Source: Chrysophaeum taylorii (lineage: Eukaryota; Sar; Pelagophyceae; Pelagomonadales; Pelagomonadaceae). Taken from it: DNA of 64,000 nucleotides. The notes below the pieces were generated by a model. That model saw nothing but the letters and a program-made list of their open reading frames with translations, was not told where the DNA came from and searched no databases. The stretch is from the NCBI GenBank assembly GCA_029834535.1, contig JAQMWT010000034.1, positions 164,901 through 228,900 of the forward strand. Reading direction: 5' to 3'. The translations under genes were made by a program, and so were the position numbers. Shown here piece by piece: positions 45,921-56,317 of this stretch (position 1 is its first letter; each line of letters begins with the position of its first letter).

Positions 45921-46198
45921 GTAGGTTGGCACCTGTTCGCCTCCCAGGCGGGCCGGTTGGCAGCCGGAACGTTCGCAGTGGGACGGGGTATGGCCGGGGG
46001 GCGAAGACGGAAGGTTATCGACGAGTTGGTTGTCAGTCACATCGCGGTCTCCTCGTCGCATGGCGACAAGCTTGATGGTCACTCTCCGCCGACCGACCTT
46101 TCGGCGCTCCTCGTCTACAGGCCCGTGATTCCGGACTGGCTCCTGTCGGTCCGGCCTGGCTCCCATGCTCGGGAAAGGTCTGAAGTTAGTTAGTTAGT
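45921..46198 (+). mobile_element. S-family element, copy S6, head-truncated
   Basis: Begins at GTAGGTTGGCACCTG (about 85 bp of head missing) and ends GAAGTTAGTTAGTTAGTA. No clean target duplication. Confidence 0.9.
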
Positions 46199-46237
46199 AT
46201 CTAATAAAGTGAGAACACGCTTAACACCCTCATTTAA

Positions 46238-46613
46238 TTAGGGACGAACAAGATTATATGACTCTTGAAAGAACAGTCGTTCGAGACTATTACGAACATC
46301 GACTGATAGTTGATGTGAAGAATTAACGTGAAATTTCGTTGATTTTTTCAGCTTCCCATTGAGCGAAAATGACACCAACTTCGTGTTCGAGAAGTTGGTT
46401 CTACTCCGGAGCATTCCGGGTGTAAGCGTCATACGAATCGAAGCAGAATAACGCGTCCACGTATGGACTTGTCATATGTCTGCCAAGCATCTCAATTTGG
46501 AGGCTTACTTTGATTGAGTTGTCTTGGAAGCGCAATCCAGCGTTGGGTTTATCAACGAGGATTTGTTCCTGCTTATAAATATCCGTGGTGGATATTGGTT
46601 TTGGTTTTGACAT
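46238..46613 (-). pseudogene. Element B gag N-terminus
   Basis: Frame from ATG at 46613 with KVSLQIEMLGRHMTSPYVDA and DSYDAYTRNAPE, homologous to the start of element C gag. Soon out of frame, then cut by a deletion and S6. Confidence 0.65.
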
Positions 46614-46747
46614 AGTCGTGGCCTATTGGAAATAGGTTATAGGAAGTATAAAACAAGTTGACATGTTTGAATGAAGGGCTTCTAACATGTAGAGGAATAT
46701 GTACAGTTCGCTATTTTAAGCGTGAGCATATCTACAAGACCAAACAC

Positions 46748-46782
46748 ACACCCCCCTCTTAGCAGTCGACATTTAAAAACAA
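46748..46782 (+). repeat. R motif in B leader
   Basis: CACCCCCCTCTTAGCAGTCG followed by ACATTTAAAAACAAA; the same motif as the ends of R repeats. Confidence 0.75.
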
Positions 46783-46830
46783 ATCATTATGCCATTTAAG
46801 CATGATGGTTTTGAGACTGAAGAATGGATT

Positions 46831-46926
46831 TGTTACGAATGGAATGAGGCGTTAGATTAGCGATAAGAGAAAGACGTATGGATACTGGATACGTGGTGCA
46901 GGGGTAAGTGTCATAGCTTCCTCACA
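46831..46926 (-). repeat. 3' LTR of element A
   Basis: 96 bp; followed on the right by two 51-bp tandem copies beginning CCTCACACAGGTGCTG. Confidence 0.93.
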
Positions 46927-47101
46927 CAGGTGCTGGAAAAGAAAGAAAAGGAAAAAGGGGTAAGTGAGGTCCTCACACAGGTGCTGTAAAAGAAAGAAAA
47001 AGGAAAAAGGGGTAAGTGAGATCCTCACAGAGGAGAAGCTTGAAGGAAGACGTCAGGAAAGGCATTGTGGCAGAAAGAGACAACAGAGATCAGGGCGAAG
47101 A

Positions 47102-48840
47102 TCACGAAGTGAGGTAACGAGCACGAAGCCGGAGGAAGGAAGGAGCTTCCGTACGGCGGGTGAAAATATCGCTAAGGGTGTCAAGACGAGTAATGTGTTG
47201 GAGATTAATGATGTGGTTGCGATGATATTCGGCGGTGCTGTAAAAGCAAATGTCAAGATGGCGGGTGCGCCGTGTGAGACATTGGAGACGGACTTGGGTG
47301 ACGGTGGTGCTATTATCGACATACATTGGGACCGTGTGACGAGGGAGATCAAAGTCATCAAAAAGTTTGAGAAGCCAAGAGAGCTCAGCAGTAGCAGCGT
47401 AAAGAGCGAGCAATTCAGCTTCAAAAGAAGAGCGAGCAAGTAAGTACTGCGAGCGGGAGCAGTAGGCTATCATAGAGCCAGCAAGGAGAAAACAAAAACC
47501 AGTTGTAGAGTGGCGGTCATCAGGGTCGTCGGCCCAGCTGGAGTCGGAATAACCACAGAGACGAAGGGTAGAATCGCGACCAAGAATAAGGGCAAGATCC
47601 TGAGAACCGTTGAGATAACGCAGAGTGTGGGATAAAGCGTGCCAGTGGGGTTTACCAGGATTGTGGGAAAAACGCGCACACTGATTGACGGACCAAGTGA
47701 TATCAGGGCGAGTCATGATGGAGATGAAGAGGACACAGCCAACAATACGGCGAAAAGGGATGCGTGCCATGAAAATGTGATCTGGAGAGCCAGGAGTAGG
47801 ACAATCAGCCGCAGAAAGATGAAGACCTTTGGGAGCGGGAGTGAGTTCGGGTTTACTGTTGATGAAGCGATGTTCGGTAAGGATTTCACGGATAGCATGG
47901 GATTGGTCAAGAGTGAGGGTTCTCCGAGGGCGATCACGCGTAATGCGAAGACCAACGTAAGAGGTGAGATCAAGTTCATTGACGTCAGTGAAAGCGCGGA
48001 AACGGAGGAAAAAGGCTTGGTAATGGCCAATGCAATGACGAGGGTGCGCCACAAGAAGATCATCAACGACCAGAACGAGACGTAGAAGGACGGTAGAATT
48101 GAGCACGAGCTTGTAATGGCAAGTGTCACCAGATCCGCGGACGAAGCCACAGTCATTGACGAGAAAGCGTGCCAAATAAAGCCACCAATTACGACAAGCT
48201 TGTTTGCAACCATACCAAGAGCGACGGAGCGTGTAAATGATTTTGGAACCATCGGTGGGTTGGCGAGGAGCATAGCCTTCGGGTGGCCAGACATAGATGT
48301 CTTCGTCAATGGGAGCTTGAATAAAAGCGGAGCTGACATCCAACTTGTGCAAATCCCAGTCATGAACAGCGACAAAGGTTAGAAAGAAACGGATCGTGAC
48401 GATGTTGGCAACCGGTGAGTAGGTGTCATGATAATCAATGCCGTGAACCTGGGTGTAACCGCGGACGACGAGGCGAGCCTTGTACGATTTGAAGCGGCCA
48501 GAGTCATACTTCTTGCGGAGGATCCACTTGAGGGTACAAATGTTGCCAGAAAAAATGTCGAAGGAAGGCGAACCACATCCCAGCAACCAAGCTGACCAAG
48601 AGAGCTGTATTCTTTAGCGATGGCTTGCAACCAGCCAGGACGCTCAGGATTGGTCGGAGCTAAAGCTTCACGTAAATGGGTGGAAGTAATAGTAGTTTCG
48701 TCAAGGTCTGAATACTGAGACATTTCTTCGGAAGCAGAGTAATAAACGTGTGCATGGGGATCAACAAGGGTGTTAGCTAAACAAAGGGGAAGGAAGACAT
48801 AATGAACTAACAAACGAAAGCTAACAGAAGAGACATACAA
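47102..48840 (-). pseudogene. Element A reverse transcriptase/RNase H
   Basis: The RT start PERPGWLQAIAKEYSSLGQL lies near 48630 in one frame. After a frameshift near 48550 a 495-codon frame continues: YKARLVVRGYTQVHGIDYHD, DVSSAFIQAPIDEDIYVWPP, catalytic LVLVVDDLLVAHP, TRPDITWSVNQCARFSHNPG, then RNase H with GYSDSSWADDPDDRHSTTGF and SSFEAELLALYAATAELSWL and the terminal TRRTRHLDICFYSTAEYH. Nearly intact except for the one frame break; the most recently active-looking pol in the window. Confidence 0.88.
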
Positions 48841-50250
48841 AGAGTTACAGGGGGAAACAGAAGCGACAGAGGAAACAGAATCAACATCGTGACAGGATGA
48901 AACAGAATCGACATTGCGTTGTTGACAAACGCCAGTATTAAAGTTTGTTGGTTGTTGTAATGCGCTTTGGTCGACTTTGCGCGGTCGGCTCCGTTTGGCG
49001 CGACTTTGTTTTGCACTTTCTGTTGCTTTCTCTCTTTGGTGCTCTTTTGCACTTTCTGTTGTTTTCTCTCTTTTGCACTTTCTGTTGTTTTCTCTCGAGC
49101 TCGTAGAATGGTCGGTTCACGTGATGGGGTGATCAGTCCCAGTGAAACCGGCGCATTCTCATCAAACAAGGGGCAAGGGGGCAACAGCGGACAAGGGGGC
49201 AACAGCGGAAGAAGAACAGGTGACAATCGGGCAACAGCAGGAACAGGTGACAATGGGGCAACAATAGACGAGAGCTTGGAAGCGTGATTCGAGAAAGTCA
49301 GAACAACGTTGAAGTGCCTTCGGTGGTTGACATTGCAGGAAATCGGGTAAGTGAAACTGTCAGCAAAATCGAGGTCTGAAGAACAATAGCGACAAAAGTG
49401 CCTGGGATGACGTGCGTTAGACGATTGTTGTCACTGAGGATCGCAGCGGGGCAAAGATAGCGGAAACACAGGCTGGTACATATGATGGCGGTGTACCAGA
49501 CGTCTGATGAGAACGTTGCCTTTGGGCAGATATGTTGTATGGTGACCAGGTTATGACGATGGTCGGAGGCGACTGAAGCAAAAAACAGGCGTAAACAGGG
49601 TTGATGCGAACGTTGGGTGTTTGGTTGTTGTGGCGCGAGCAAGTTCCCATGGGCACGACCGCGTCCTGTACGCGAAGATGGAAGACTTCGGACGCGCAAG
49701 CGGTGTAAGGAACGAACACAGGTAGACCAGGCTGCTGTATGCCAGCCTGTTGTGACAGATAAGAAAGTGGCCCGTTTTCGCATTCGCAAGAACGAAGTTG
49801 CCATATGGGCCAACGTTGGAGGAGCAAGCGGTGAGCTTCGTTCGTCATACTCGAATAGACTCCGGTAGAAGTTGGCGACAGTGGCAAAACAGTTGTGGCA
49901 CGTAAGAACGTTGCAGATAGCTTGCAGATAGCGTCGCAGTGGCACGGAAGAACATTGCAGATAGCGTCGACAGTGGCAAAACAGTTGTGGCACGTAAGAA
50001 CGTTGCAGATAGCTTGCAGATAGCGTCGCAGTGGCACGGAAGAACATTGCAGATAGCGTCGCGGGTGCTGAGCACGGAATTGACGTCGATAGCAAAACCG
50101 AATTTTAAAGGTCAGAAAAGCGGCGAAAAAGTGCGTGAAGGAGAACCACAAATCACACAGCAAAGAAGCGTCTGTCCAGGATCCCGAAGATGAGCGATCC
50201 AACCACATAGGAAGCACGAAAACTGCGCGCGCAAAAAATTGACAGGCACA
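48841..50250 (-). other. Element A middle region, tandem duplications
   Basis: No recognised integrase. Contains ~30-bp repeats of TTTTGCACTTTCTGTTG at about 48998-49098, an ACAAGGGGGCAACAGCGG duplication near 49190, and a perfect 92-bp tandem pair at 49877-49968 and 49969-50060. Confidence 0.6.
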
Positions 50251-51201
50251 GCTTAGTTGTGGCAGGTGAAATGCGCGATGGAACGTGATTCACTGGTTTT
50301 ACCAAAAACCGACAAGCACAACGAGGAGTGGATCAACGAATAGCTGAAAATGCACAACGGGGAGTGGAGCAACGAATAGGCGAAATACAGAACGAGGAGA
50401 GGAGCAACGACGAGGGGAAAAGACAGAACGAGGAGAGGAGCAACGAATAGCGGAAAATACAGAACGAGGCGCCTGTGCAATAGGAGCTAAAAACAAAAAA
50501 CGAGGGGCTTCCGTGGGATGGGGTTGTTGATGTGCTTGCATCAGCTTGGAAGAGTCTGGTGGCTGACGACGCGGCGGATAGCGCGGCGGAAGTGGTTGTG
50601 CATGCTTTCGAAATTGGTTGTTGTTGAACTTCTCAAGGGTACAACCACATTCATCGGTACGAAACGCGAGACGATAAAACAAAGCCAGTAAGGCTTGAAG
50701 CACGATGCACGTAGTCAAATGCGAGGACACACTCGAGGGTGCGTCGTATCAGGTACAATGCCGAGCAACTTGAACTCCGGTGATAGGTAAAATGCCGAGC
50801 AACTTGAACGCCGGTGATAGGTACAATGCCGAGCAACTTGTATACTCCGATGATGAACTTGTTGAGGAAGTTCGCTACGCGATCCCCACGGCCCATGTAG
50901 ACATCGGTAATGCGCTTGTAAAGTCGCGTGAAGTTCATGTCGCGGTTGTCATGTTGCTCGCGTGAAGTTCATGTCGCGGTTTTCATGGATATCAACGTTG
51001 TTGCTTGACGCGAAAGGCTTCTTCAGAGCAGCGAGATGCTGAGATGCTAGTCCAAGGATCGTTGGTCGAGATAATGTGATCGCCGGTAGAGATGATCATG
51101 TTCGCGAGACGACGTGGCCAGTGGTGGAAAAGATGTCGCGCACCGCTGAAGGCATCAAGTTTGTGCGAAAGCTTGCTATCCTTAATTTCGATCGAGGACA
51201 T
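50251..51201 (-). pseudogene. Element A gag-like region
   Basis: ATG at 51201 gives MSSIEIKDSKLSHKLDA and HHWPRRLANMIISTGD, the usual position for gag after the PBS. Further frames contain TRLYKRITDVYMGRGD and a proline/arginine-rich segment (LPPRYPPRRQPPDSSK). Broken by tandem repeats: three ~34-bp units (TGCCGAGCAACTTGAAC) at 50759-50840 and four ~37-bp units (AACGAGGAGAGGAGCAACGA) at about 50320-50468. Confidence 0.6.
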
Positions 51202-51297
51202 GATAAACGATAACGAACCGAACACGTAGCAATGAACTGAAGCCGATGAGGAGTCGCCGTTATCCGTGAAGTCAAGCAGTCGTTCGACCGCCGACGA

Positions 51298-51309
51298 CAC
51301 CTGGTACCA
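51298..51309 (-). promoter_or_regulatory. Primer-binding site of element A
   Basis: Minus strand TGGTACCAGGTG right after the LTR's CA; resembles the common TGGTATCAGAGC site complementary to the 3' end of tRNA-Met. Confidence 0.75.
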
Positions 51310-51405
51310 TGTTACGAATGGAATGAGGCGTTAGATTACCAATAAGAGAAAGACGTATGGATACTGGATACGTGGTGCAGGGGTAAGTGTCATAGCTTCC
51401 TCACA
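51310..51405 (-). repeat. 5' LTR of element A
   Basis: 96 bp, 2 differences from the 3' LTR. Confidence 0.93.
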
Positions 51406-51483
51406 GGATTAATTCTCGAGCAGTCAGTCTTTTGTTGGGGAATGGGAGTAAAAACCCGTACAAGTTTCCGCGGCTTGTCTTTA

Positions 51484-51844
51484 CCTTACCCTGATCGCCA
51501 ACAGCATGGTTGCGATGGAGGACGGTGCCTCATGAATCCTGAGCCTTGCGAGGGCATCCGCCCTCCCGGCGTAGGTTGGCACCTATTCGCCTCCCGGGCG
51601 GGCCGGTTGGCAGCCGGAACGTTCGCAGTGGGACGGGGTATGGCCGCGGGGCGCAGACGGAAGGTTATCGACGAGTTGGTTGTCAGTCACATCGCGGTCT
51701 CCTCGTCGCATGGCGACAAGCTTGATGATCACTCTCCGCCGACCCACCTTTCGGCGCCCCTCGTCTACAGGCCCGTGATTCCGGACTGGCTCCTGTCGGT
51801 CCGGCCTGGCTCCCATGCTCGGGAGAGGTCTGAAGTTAGTTAGT
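51484..51844 (+). mobile_element. S-family element, copy S7
   Basis: Head CCTTACCCTGATCGCCA, tail GAAGTTAGTTAGT; in B's leader, 79 bp from element A. No clean target duplication seen. Confidence 0.9.
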
Positions 51845-52073
51845 GTAGGAAAAATTTTAATTTTATTGGCTATGCGAGTGCATATGACCAGTGGCCGACC
51901 CAACTCGGTCACAAACCAAATTAACTCGTGGTCAAATACCGTCACACAACAGATATGTACAGTAGACTACCGCCAAACACATTGTCGCATTGTACTCCAT
52001 TGTACTCGTAATCAGGCGGAAACTGATCACTTCATTATACGGACAACACAGTTGGGCTGACACACCTACGCAT

Positions 52074-52087
52074 CTGGGCCCATAACC
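52074..52087 (-). promoter_or_regulatory. Primer-binding site of element B (half-tRNA iMet type)
   Basis: Same 14-bp GGTTATGGGCCCAG on the minus strand as in element C, directly next to the LTR's CA. Confidence 0.85.
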
Positions 52088-52487
52088 TGGAGAGATTTGA
52101 CCCTCTCCGGGTACATGGTAGAGACTGCGTGCAGTCTTAGGCGTGTACAGACCATTCCGCTTGTCACATGCTACTACACAAGGCAGGGATTTAGGCCCTA
52201 ACTCCTTAAGGACATTAAGTCCCATATAAGCGTTTACACTGACAACGAGGAACGAAGCCTCTGTTAGTTAAACAGAAAACCCCGTACCCGACGGTACGCA
52301 CCTGGAGGCCTACTCCATGTTGGGAGAAAGCTTCAGACTGTAATCTTCATAGTCATGAATAAGTAATTGCGGAAGGGTAAGGAAGGAAAGAGGGAAAGCC
52401 GTATTACGGAGAGAGAACCCTCGAGATAGGTGTGATAGGAGTGAGAAGTTCCAGTGACGCACACACAATAGTGTAGCTCTCTGGACA
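52088..52487 (-). repeat. 5' LTR of element B
   Basis: 400 bp from TGTCCAGAGAGC (minus strand, 52487) to CTCTCCA next to the PBS; its promoter-distal half matches 28012-28228. Confidence 0.78.
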
Positions 52488-53012
52488 TTCTGGAACTCTT
52501 CGTCGGCGCGCTTGATCAGGGCGCGAACGGCTTGTCCGGACCGTGTAGAGAATGCAAGATGCACTCGTCCGCTGCGACCGATATGGTCAATCAAATCTCG
52601 TATTCCTCCACCACCTGTGGCGTTAGGAGAATTTAGGCCTACCTGGCGCGCCTTCGAATCCTGGCTCGCCGTTCGCGTCCGTGCCCTTGGTGGAGTCACT
52701 GGACGAGGACGGCCGTTCTCTCGCCACACAACCACAAACAACTTCCGTGTCTGGCCCTAAAACTCGAGGATCGGCTGTTGCTTTATGATTAAGATAATAT
52801 CGAAACACAGAAATCAGGGTGACACATGTCACGGAAAAGGAAGATGATGTCATAAAGAAAACTGACATCATCATGACGGAGTAGGGCGCCCCTGATAACG
52901 GGGGGCCCTAGAAGAGGGGTAAGCCTTAGGAGGCGGGTGTTGCCGCCACAGTCAGTACCAGAGCAACAACCAGGGTATGTCAGGTGGCAGGCAGGCAAGT
53001 GGGGGGGAATGG
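52488..53012. other. Flank between element B and tandem array
   Basis: A minus-strand frame at 52488-52741 reads IRDLIDHIGRSGRVHLAF and QAVRALIKRADEEF without an ATG; possibly an exon remnant of the locus B inserted into. Otherwise nothing recognised. Confidence 0.4.
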
Positions 53013-53327
53013 GCGTTACTGCCACACCTTCCTTGCTTCGTTTCCGCTCGCGCCCCCCCAATTCTAACCCCCCTCGCCCCCTTTCTAACTCTCATAAACT
53101 TTCAAACGCCGGCCCTAATTAGCCCCCATCAACACCCCCAGCGTTAGCCCTTCTTAATCCCCTTGCCAGCAAACTTTGCGGGGGTTGAGATTTGGGATTA
53201 CATGAATGTGGGGTTGGAGGTGAACTTACTGGCCTGCCCTTCTTAGGTACTATTTCGAACGCTGCAAGTGGAACGCGCCAAACCAAGCGAGCATACAAAC
53301 AAGCCAAGCCTGCGCAACAAAAATCTG

Positions 53328-53705
53328 ATGACCTTCACGCTCGTGTCCGACAAGGCATTCGAAAATGGCGCACAACGTATTGCGGATCGCCTCGGCGACG
53401 TCGGAGAGAGGCTTGGGCAGCATGGAGAAAACTTTGCTAAGACTGGCCTCGCAGACGTCTCCGTCGGCATCAAGACTGGCCTCACTAGCGTCGGCACTAG
53501 CGTCGGCGTCGGCCTCGCCATCATTGGCCTCGCTATTTTCGGGAGCTCCATCATCCTCTCTCGCGATCGCGGCGGTCGCGACGACGCTCGCGGCCGCGTT
53601 CGCACCAGCGACGCTCCGAAAGCGTCCGCACCATCGTCAAAAGACGAGGCGAACATTCCGTCGCCGCGCGCACCGCACCTCACCCCTCCTTATTCCGGCG
53701 CTTGA
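53328..53705 (+). CDS. Array unit 1 ORF: repeat-bearing single-TM protein
   Basis: 125 aa from the first in-frame ATG (MTFTLVSDKAFENGAQRIAD). The frame is open ~60 bp further upstream without ATG, where a CTTCTTAG|G acceptor-like site could join an unseen 5' exon. Order: amphipathic start, one 11-residue GLADVSVGIKT unit, GLTSVG repeats, a TM helix (VGVGLAIIGLAIFGSSIIL), a basic RDRGGRDDARGR segment just after it, and a Ser/Pro/Ala-rich tail ending PPYSGA. No signal peptide; probably a tail-proximal membrane anchor. No family recognised. Differs from later units at a few residues (Q for K, G for A in the TM). Confidence 0.5.
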   Translation: MTFTLVSDKAFENGAQRIADRLGDVGERLGQHGENFAKTGLADVSVGIKTGLTSVGTSVGVGLAIIGLAIFGSSIILSRDRGGRDDARGRVRTSDAPKASAPSSKDEANIPSPRAPHLTPPYSGA

Positions 53706-54573
53706 GTGTCCTCGCTGGCACGTCATCTAAGACCAAGTACCATTGTCATTGCAGGAAATCAATCGCCCTATTGGCATATGCAAACCTGCGTTTAACATTT
53801 GGCTCTGACTCTGGAGCCACCCACTTAAAATAAGAAGCACGAACCCGCGCTGGAGTCCAGTGGCCCCTTGCTGTTACAACTTTCGGACGACAAGAGTCGA
53901 GCGCACGTTGTTGCGGCGGCTGCAGGTCGCAAAGCTTGGAAATCGGCTAGTATTAAAAACGAGCTCAAGAAGGTCAGTTGACACAACGGGCAGGGCGACC
54001 TGTTCGAGAAGTAGACCGAAGCGAAGGCGGCATTGGAAACAAACAAACAAACAAACCGGCGCCTCACTGTGTTCCAACAGCGCTCGTGGCTCCCTCCGCC
54101 GCCGCCGCCGCCTCGAAGTCGGCCGCTGCTGCCCTTCTCAGGTGAAAGGGCCGCGGTCCACGGTAGGACTGAGCAGCTTAGAGAGCTAGCTCAAGCTCAC
54201 TCGCTGCACAAGCTTGCTTTTAGCACCGCCGATAAGTGTTTTTTTCGACAGCGTGTTACTGCCACACCTTCCTTGCTTCGTTTCCGCTCGCGCCCCCACC
54301 AATTCTAACCCCCCTCGCCCCCTTTCTAACTCTCATAAACTTTCAACCAAAGCGCCGGACCTAATTAGCCCCCATCAACAGCCCCAGCGTTAGCCCTTCT
54401 TGATCCCCTTGCCAGCAAACTTTTCGGGGGTTGAGATTTGGGATTACGTGAATGTGGGGTTAGAGGTGAACTTACTGGCCTGCGCTTCTTAGGTACTATT
54501 TCGAACGCTGCAAGTGGAACGCGCCAAACCAAGCGAGCATACAAACAAGCCAAGCCTGCGCAACAAAAATCTG

Positions 54574-55005
54574 ATGACCTTCACGCTCGTGTCCGACAAG
54601 GCATTCGAAAATGGCGCACAACGTATTGCGGATCGCCTCGGCGACGTCGGAGAGCGCCTTGGGAAGCATGGAGAAAACTTTGCTAAGACTGGCCTCGCAG
54701 ACGTCTCCGTCGGCATCAAGACTGGCCTCGCAGACGTCTCCGTCGGCATCAAGACTGGCCTCGCAGACGTCTCCGTCGGCATCAAGACTGGCCTCACTAG
54801 CGTCGGCGTCGGCCTCGCCATCATTGGCCTCGCTATTTTCGCGAGTTCCATCATCAATTCTCACGATCGCGGCGGTCGCGACGACGCTCGCGGCCGCGTT
54901 CGCACCAGCGACGCTCCGAAAGCGTCCGCACCATCGTCAAAAGACGAAGCGAACATTCCGTCGCCGCGCGTACCGCACCTCACCCCTCCTTATTCCGGCG
55001 CTTGA
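54574..55005 (+). CDS. Array unit 2 ORF
   Basis: 143 aa. Three GLADVSVGIKT units, but a shortened GLTSVG segment (12 bp less), and SSIINSHDRGG after the TM instead of SSIILSRDRGG. Confidence 0.5.
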   Translation: MTFTLVSDKAFENGAQRIADRLGDVGERLGKHGENFAKTGLADVSVGIKTGLADVSVGIKTGLADVSVGIKTGLTSVGVGLAIIGLAIFASSIINSHDRGGRDDARGRVRTSDAPKASAPSSKDEANIPSPRVPHLTPPYSGA

Positions 55006-55873
55006 GTGTCCTCGCTGGCACGTCATCTAAGACCAAGTACCATTGTCATTGCAGGAAATCAATCGCCCTATTGGCATATGCAAACCTGCGTTTAACATTT
55101 GGCTCTGACTCTGGAGCCACCCACTTAAAATAAGAAGCACGAACCCGCGCTGGAGTCCAGTGGCCCCTTGCTGTTACAACTTTCGGACGACAAGAGTCGA
55201 GCGCACGTTGTTGCGGCGGCTGCAGGTCGCAAAGCTTGGAAATCGGCTAGTATTAAAAACGAGCTCAAGAAGGTCAGTTGACACAACGGGCAGGGCGACC
55301 TGTTCGAGAAGTAGACCGAAGCGAAGGCGGCATTGGAAACAAACAAACAAACAAACCGGCGCCTCACTGTGTTCCAACAGCGCTCGTGGCTCCCTCCGCC
55401 GCCGCCGCCGCCTCGAAGTCGGCCGCTGCTGCCCTTCTCAGGTGAAAGGGCCGCGGTCCACGGTAGGACTGAGCAGCTTAGAGAGCTAGCTCAAGCTCAC
55501 TCGCTGCACAAGCTTGCTTTTAGCACCGCCGATAAGTGTTTTTTTCGACTGCGTGTTACTGCCACACCTTCCTTGCTTCGTTTCCGCTCGCGCCCCCACC
55601 AATTCTAACCCCCCTCGCCCCCTTTCTAACTCTCATAAACTTTCAACCAAAGCGCCGGCCCTAATTAGCCCCCATCAACAGCCCCAGCGTTAGCCCTTCT
55701 TGATCCCCTTGCCAGCAAACTTTTCGGGGGTTGAGATTTGGGATTACGTGAATGTGGGGTTAGAGGTGAACTTACTGGCCTGCGCTTCTTAGGTACTATT
55801 TCGAACGCTGCAAGTGGAACGCGCCAAACCAAGCGAGCATACAAACAAGCCAAGCCTGCGCAACAAAAATCTG

Positions 55874-56317
55874 ATGACCTTCACGCTCGTGTCCGACAAG
55901 GCATTCGAAAATGGCGCACAACGTATTGCGGATCGCCTCGGCGACGTCGGAGAGCGCCTTGGGAAGCATGGAGAAAACTTTGCTAAGACTGGCCTCGCAG
56001 ACGTCTCCGTCGGCATCAAGACTGGCCTCGCAGACGTCTCCGTCGGCATCAAGACTGGCCTCGCAGACGTCTCCGTCGGCATCAAGACTGGCCTCACTAG
56101 CGTCGGCACTAGCGTCGGCGTCGGCCTCGCCATCAGTGGCCTCGCTATTTTCGCGAGCTCCATCATCCTCTCTCGCGATCGCGGCGGTCGCGACGACGCT
56201 CGCGGCCGCGTTCGCACCAGCGACGCTCCGAAAGCGTCCGCACCATCGTCAAAAGACGAGGCGAACATTCCGTCGCCGCGCGTACCGCACCTCACCCCTC
56301 CTTATTCCGGCGCTTGA
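55874..56317 (+). CDS. Array unit 3 ORF
   Basis: 147 aa, three GLADVSVGIKT units and the full TSVGTSVG segment; one Ser for Ile change in the TM (GLAISGLAI). Confidence 0.5.
   Translation: MTFTLVSDKAFENGAQRIADRLGDVGERLGKHGENFAKTGLADVSVGIKTGLADVSVGIKTGLADVSVGIKTGLTSVGTSVGVGLAISGLAIFASSIILSRDRGGRDDARGRVRTSDAPKASAPSSKDEANIPSPRVPHLTPPYSGA

Larger units (their letters stand above)
46831..51405 (-). mobile_element. Copia-type LTR retrotransposon A (complete boundaries)
   Basis: 4575 bp. LTRs of 96 bp at 51310-51405 (5') and 46831-46926 (3'), TGTGAGG...CGTAACA on the minus strand, differing at 2 sites. Target duplication GGATT at 46826-46830 and 51406-51410. PBS TGGTACCAGGTG (51298-51309) directly follows the 5' LTR. 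Encodes a gag-like ORF and an RT/RNase H; no clear integrase. Many internal short tandem duplications. Inserted in the leader of element B. Confidence 0.92.
28012..52487 (-). mobile_element. Copia-type LTR retrotransposon B (outer element)
   Basis: Minus-strand element with 5' LTR 52088-52487, PBS 52074-52087, gag start near 46613, methyltransferase C-terminal part, integrase, RT to 41667, then (after inserted element C) a terminal ORF at 28784-28363, a GAGGGG tract and a truncated 3' LTR 28012-28228. Insertions: element A and S7 in the leader, S6 after gag, S5 in integrase, C in RT. The middle of gag, the protease and the RNase H are missing. Without insertions the leader from PBS to gag is ~520 bp, comparable to element C. 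Confidence 0.7.

Noticed and set aside
28363-53000. CRISPR arrays or prokaryotic operons
   Set aside because: No regularly spaced repeat-spacer pattern; introns and LTR elements show the DNA is eukaryotic.
53268-53327. Longer array ORF starting MERAKPSEH
   Set aside because: Its first codon is GTG; no ATG is present there, so the ATG at 53328 (or an unseen 5' exon) is preferred.
53825-54189. Other open frames in each array unit (for example MRRRFVCLFV or VKGPRSTVGLSS)
   Set aside because: They are preserved only because units are near-identical, run antisense or through the CAAA and CCG simple repeats, and have no protein-like features.
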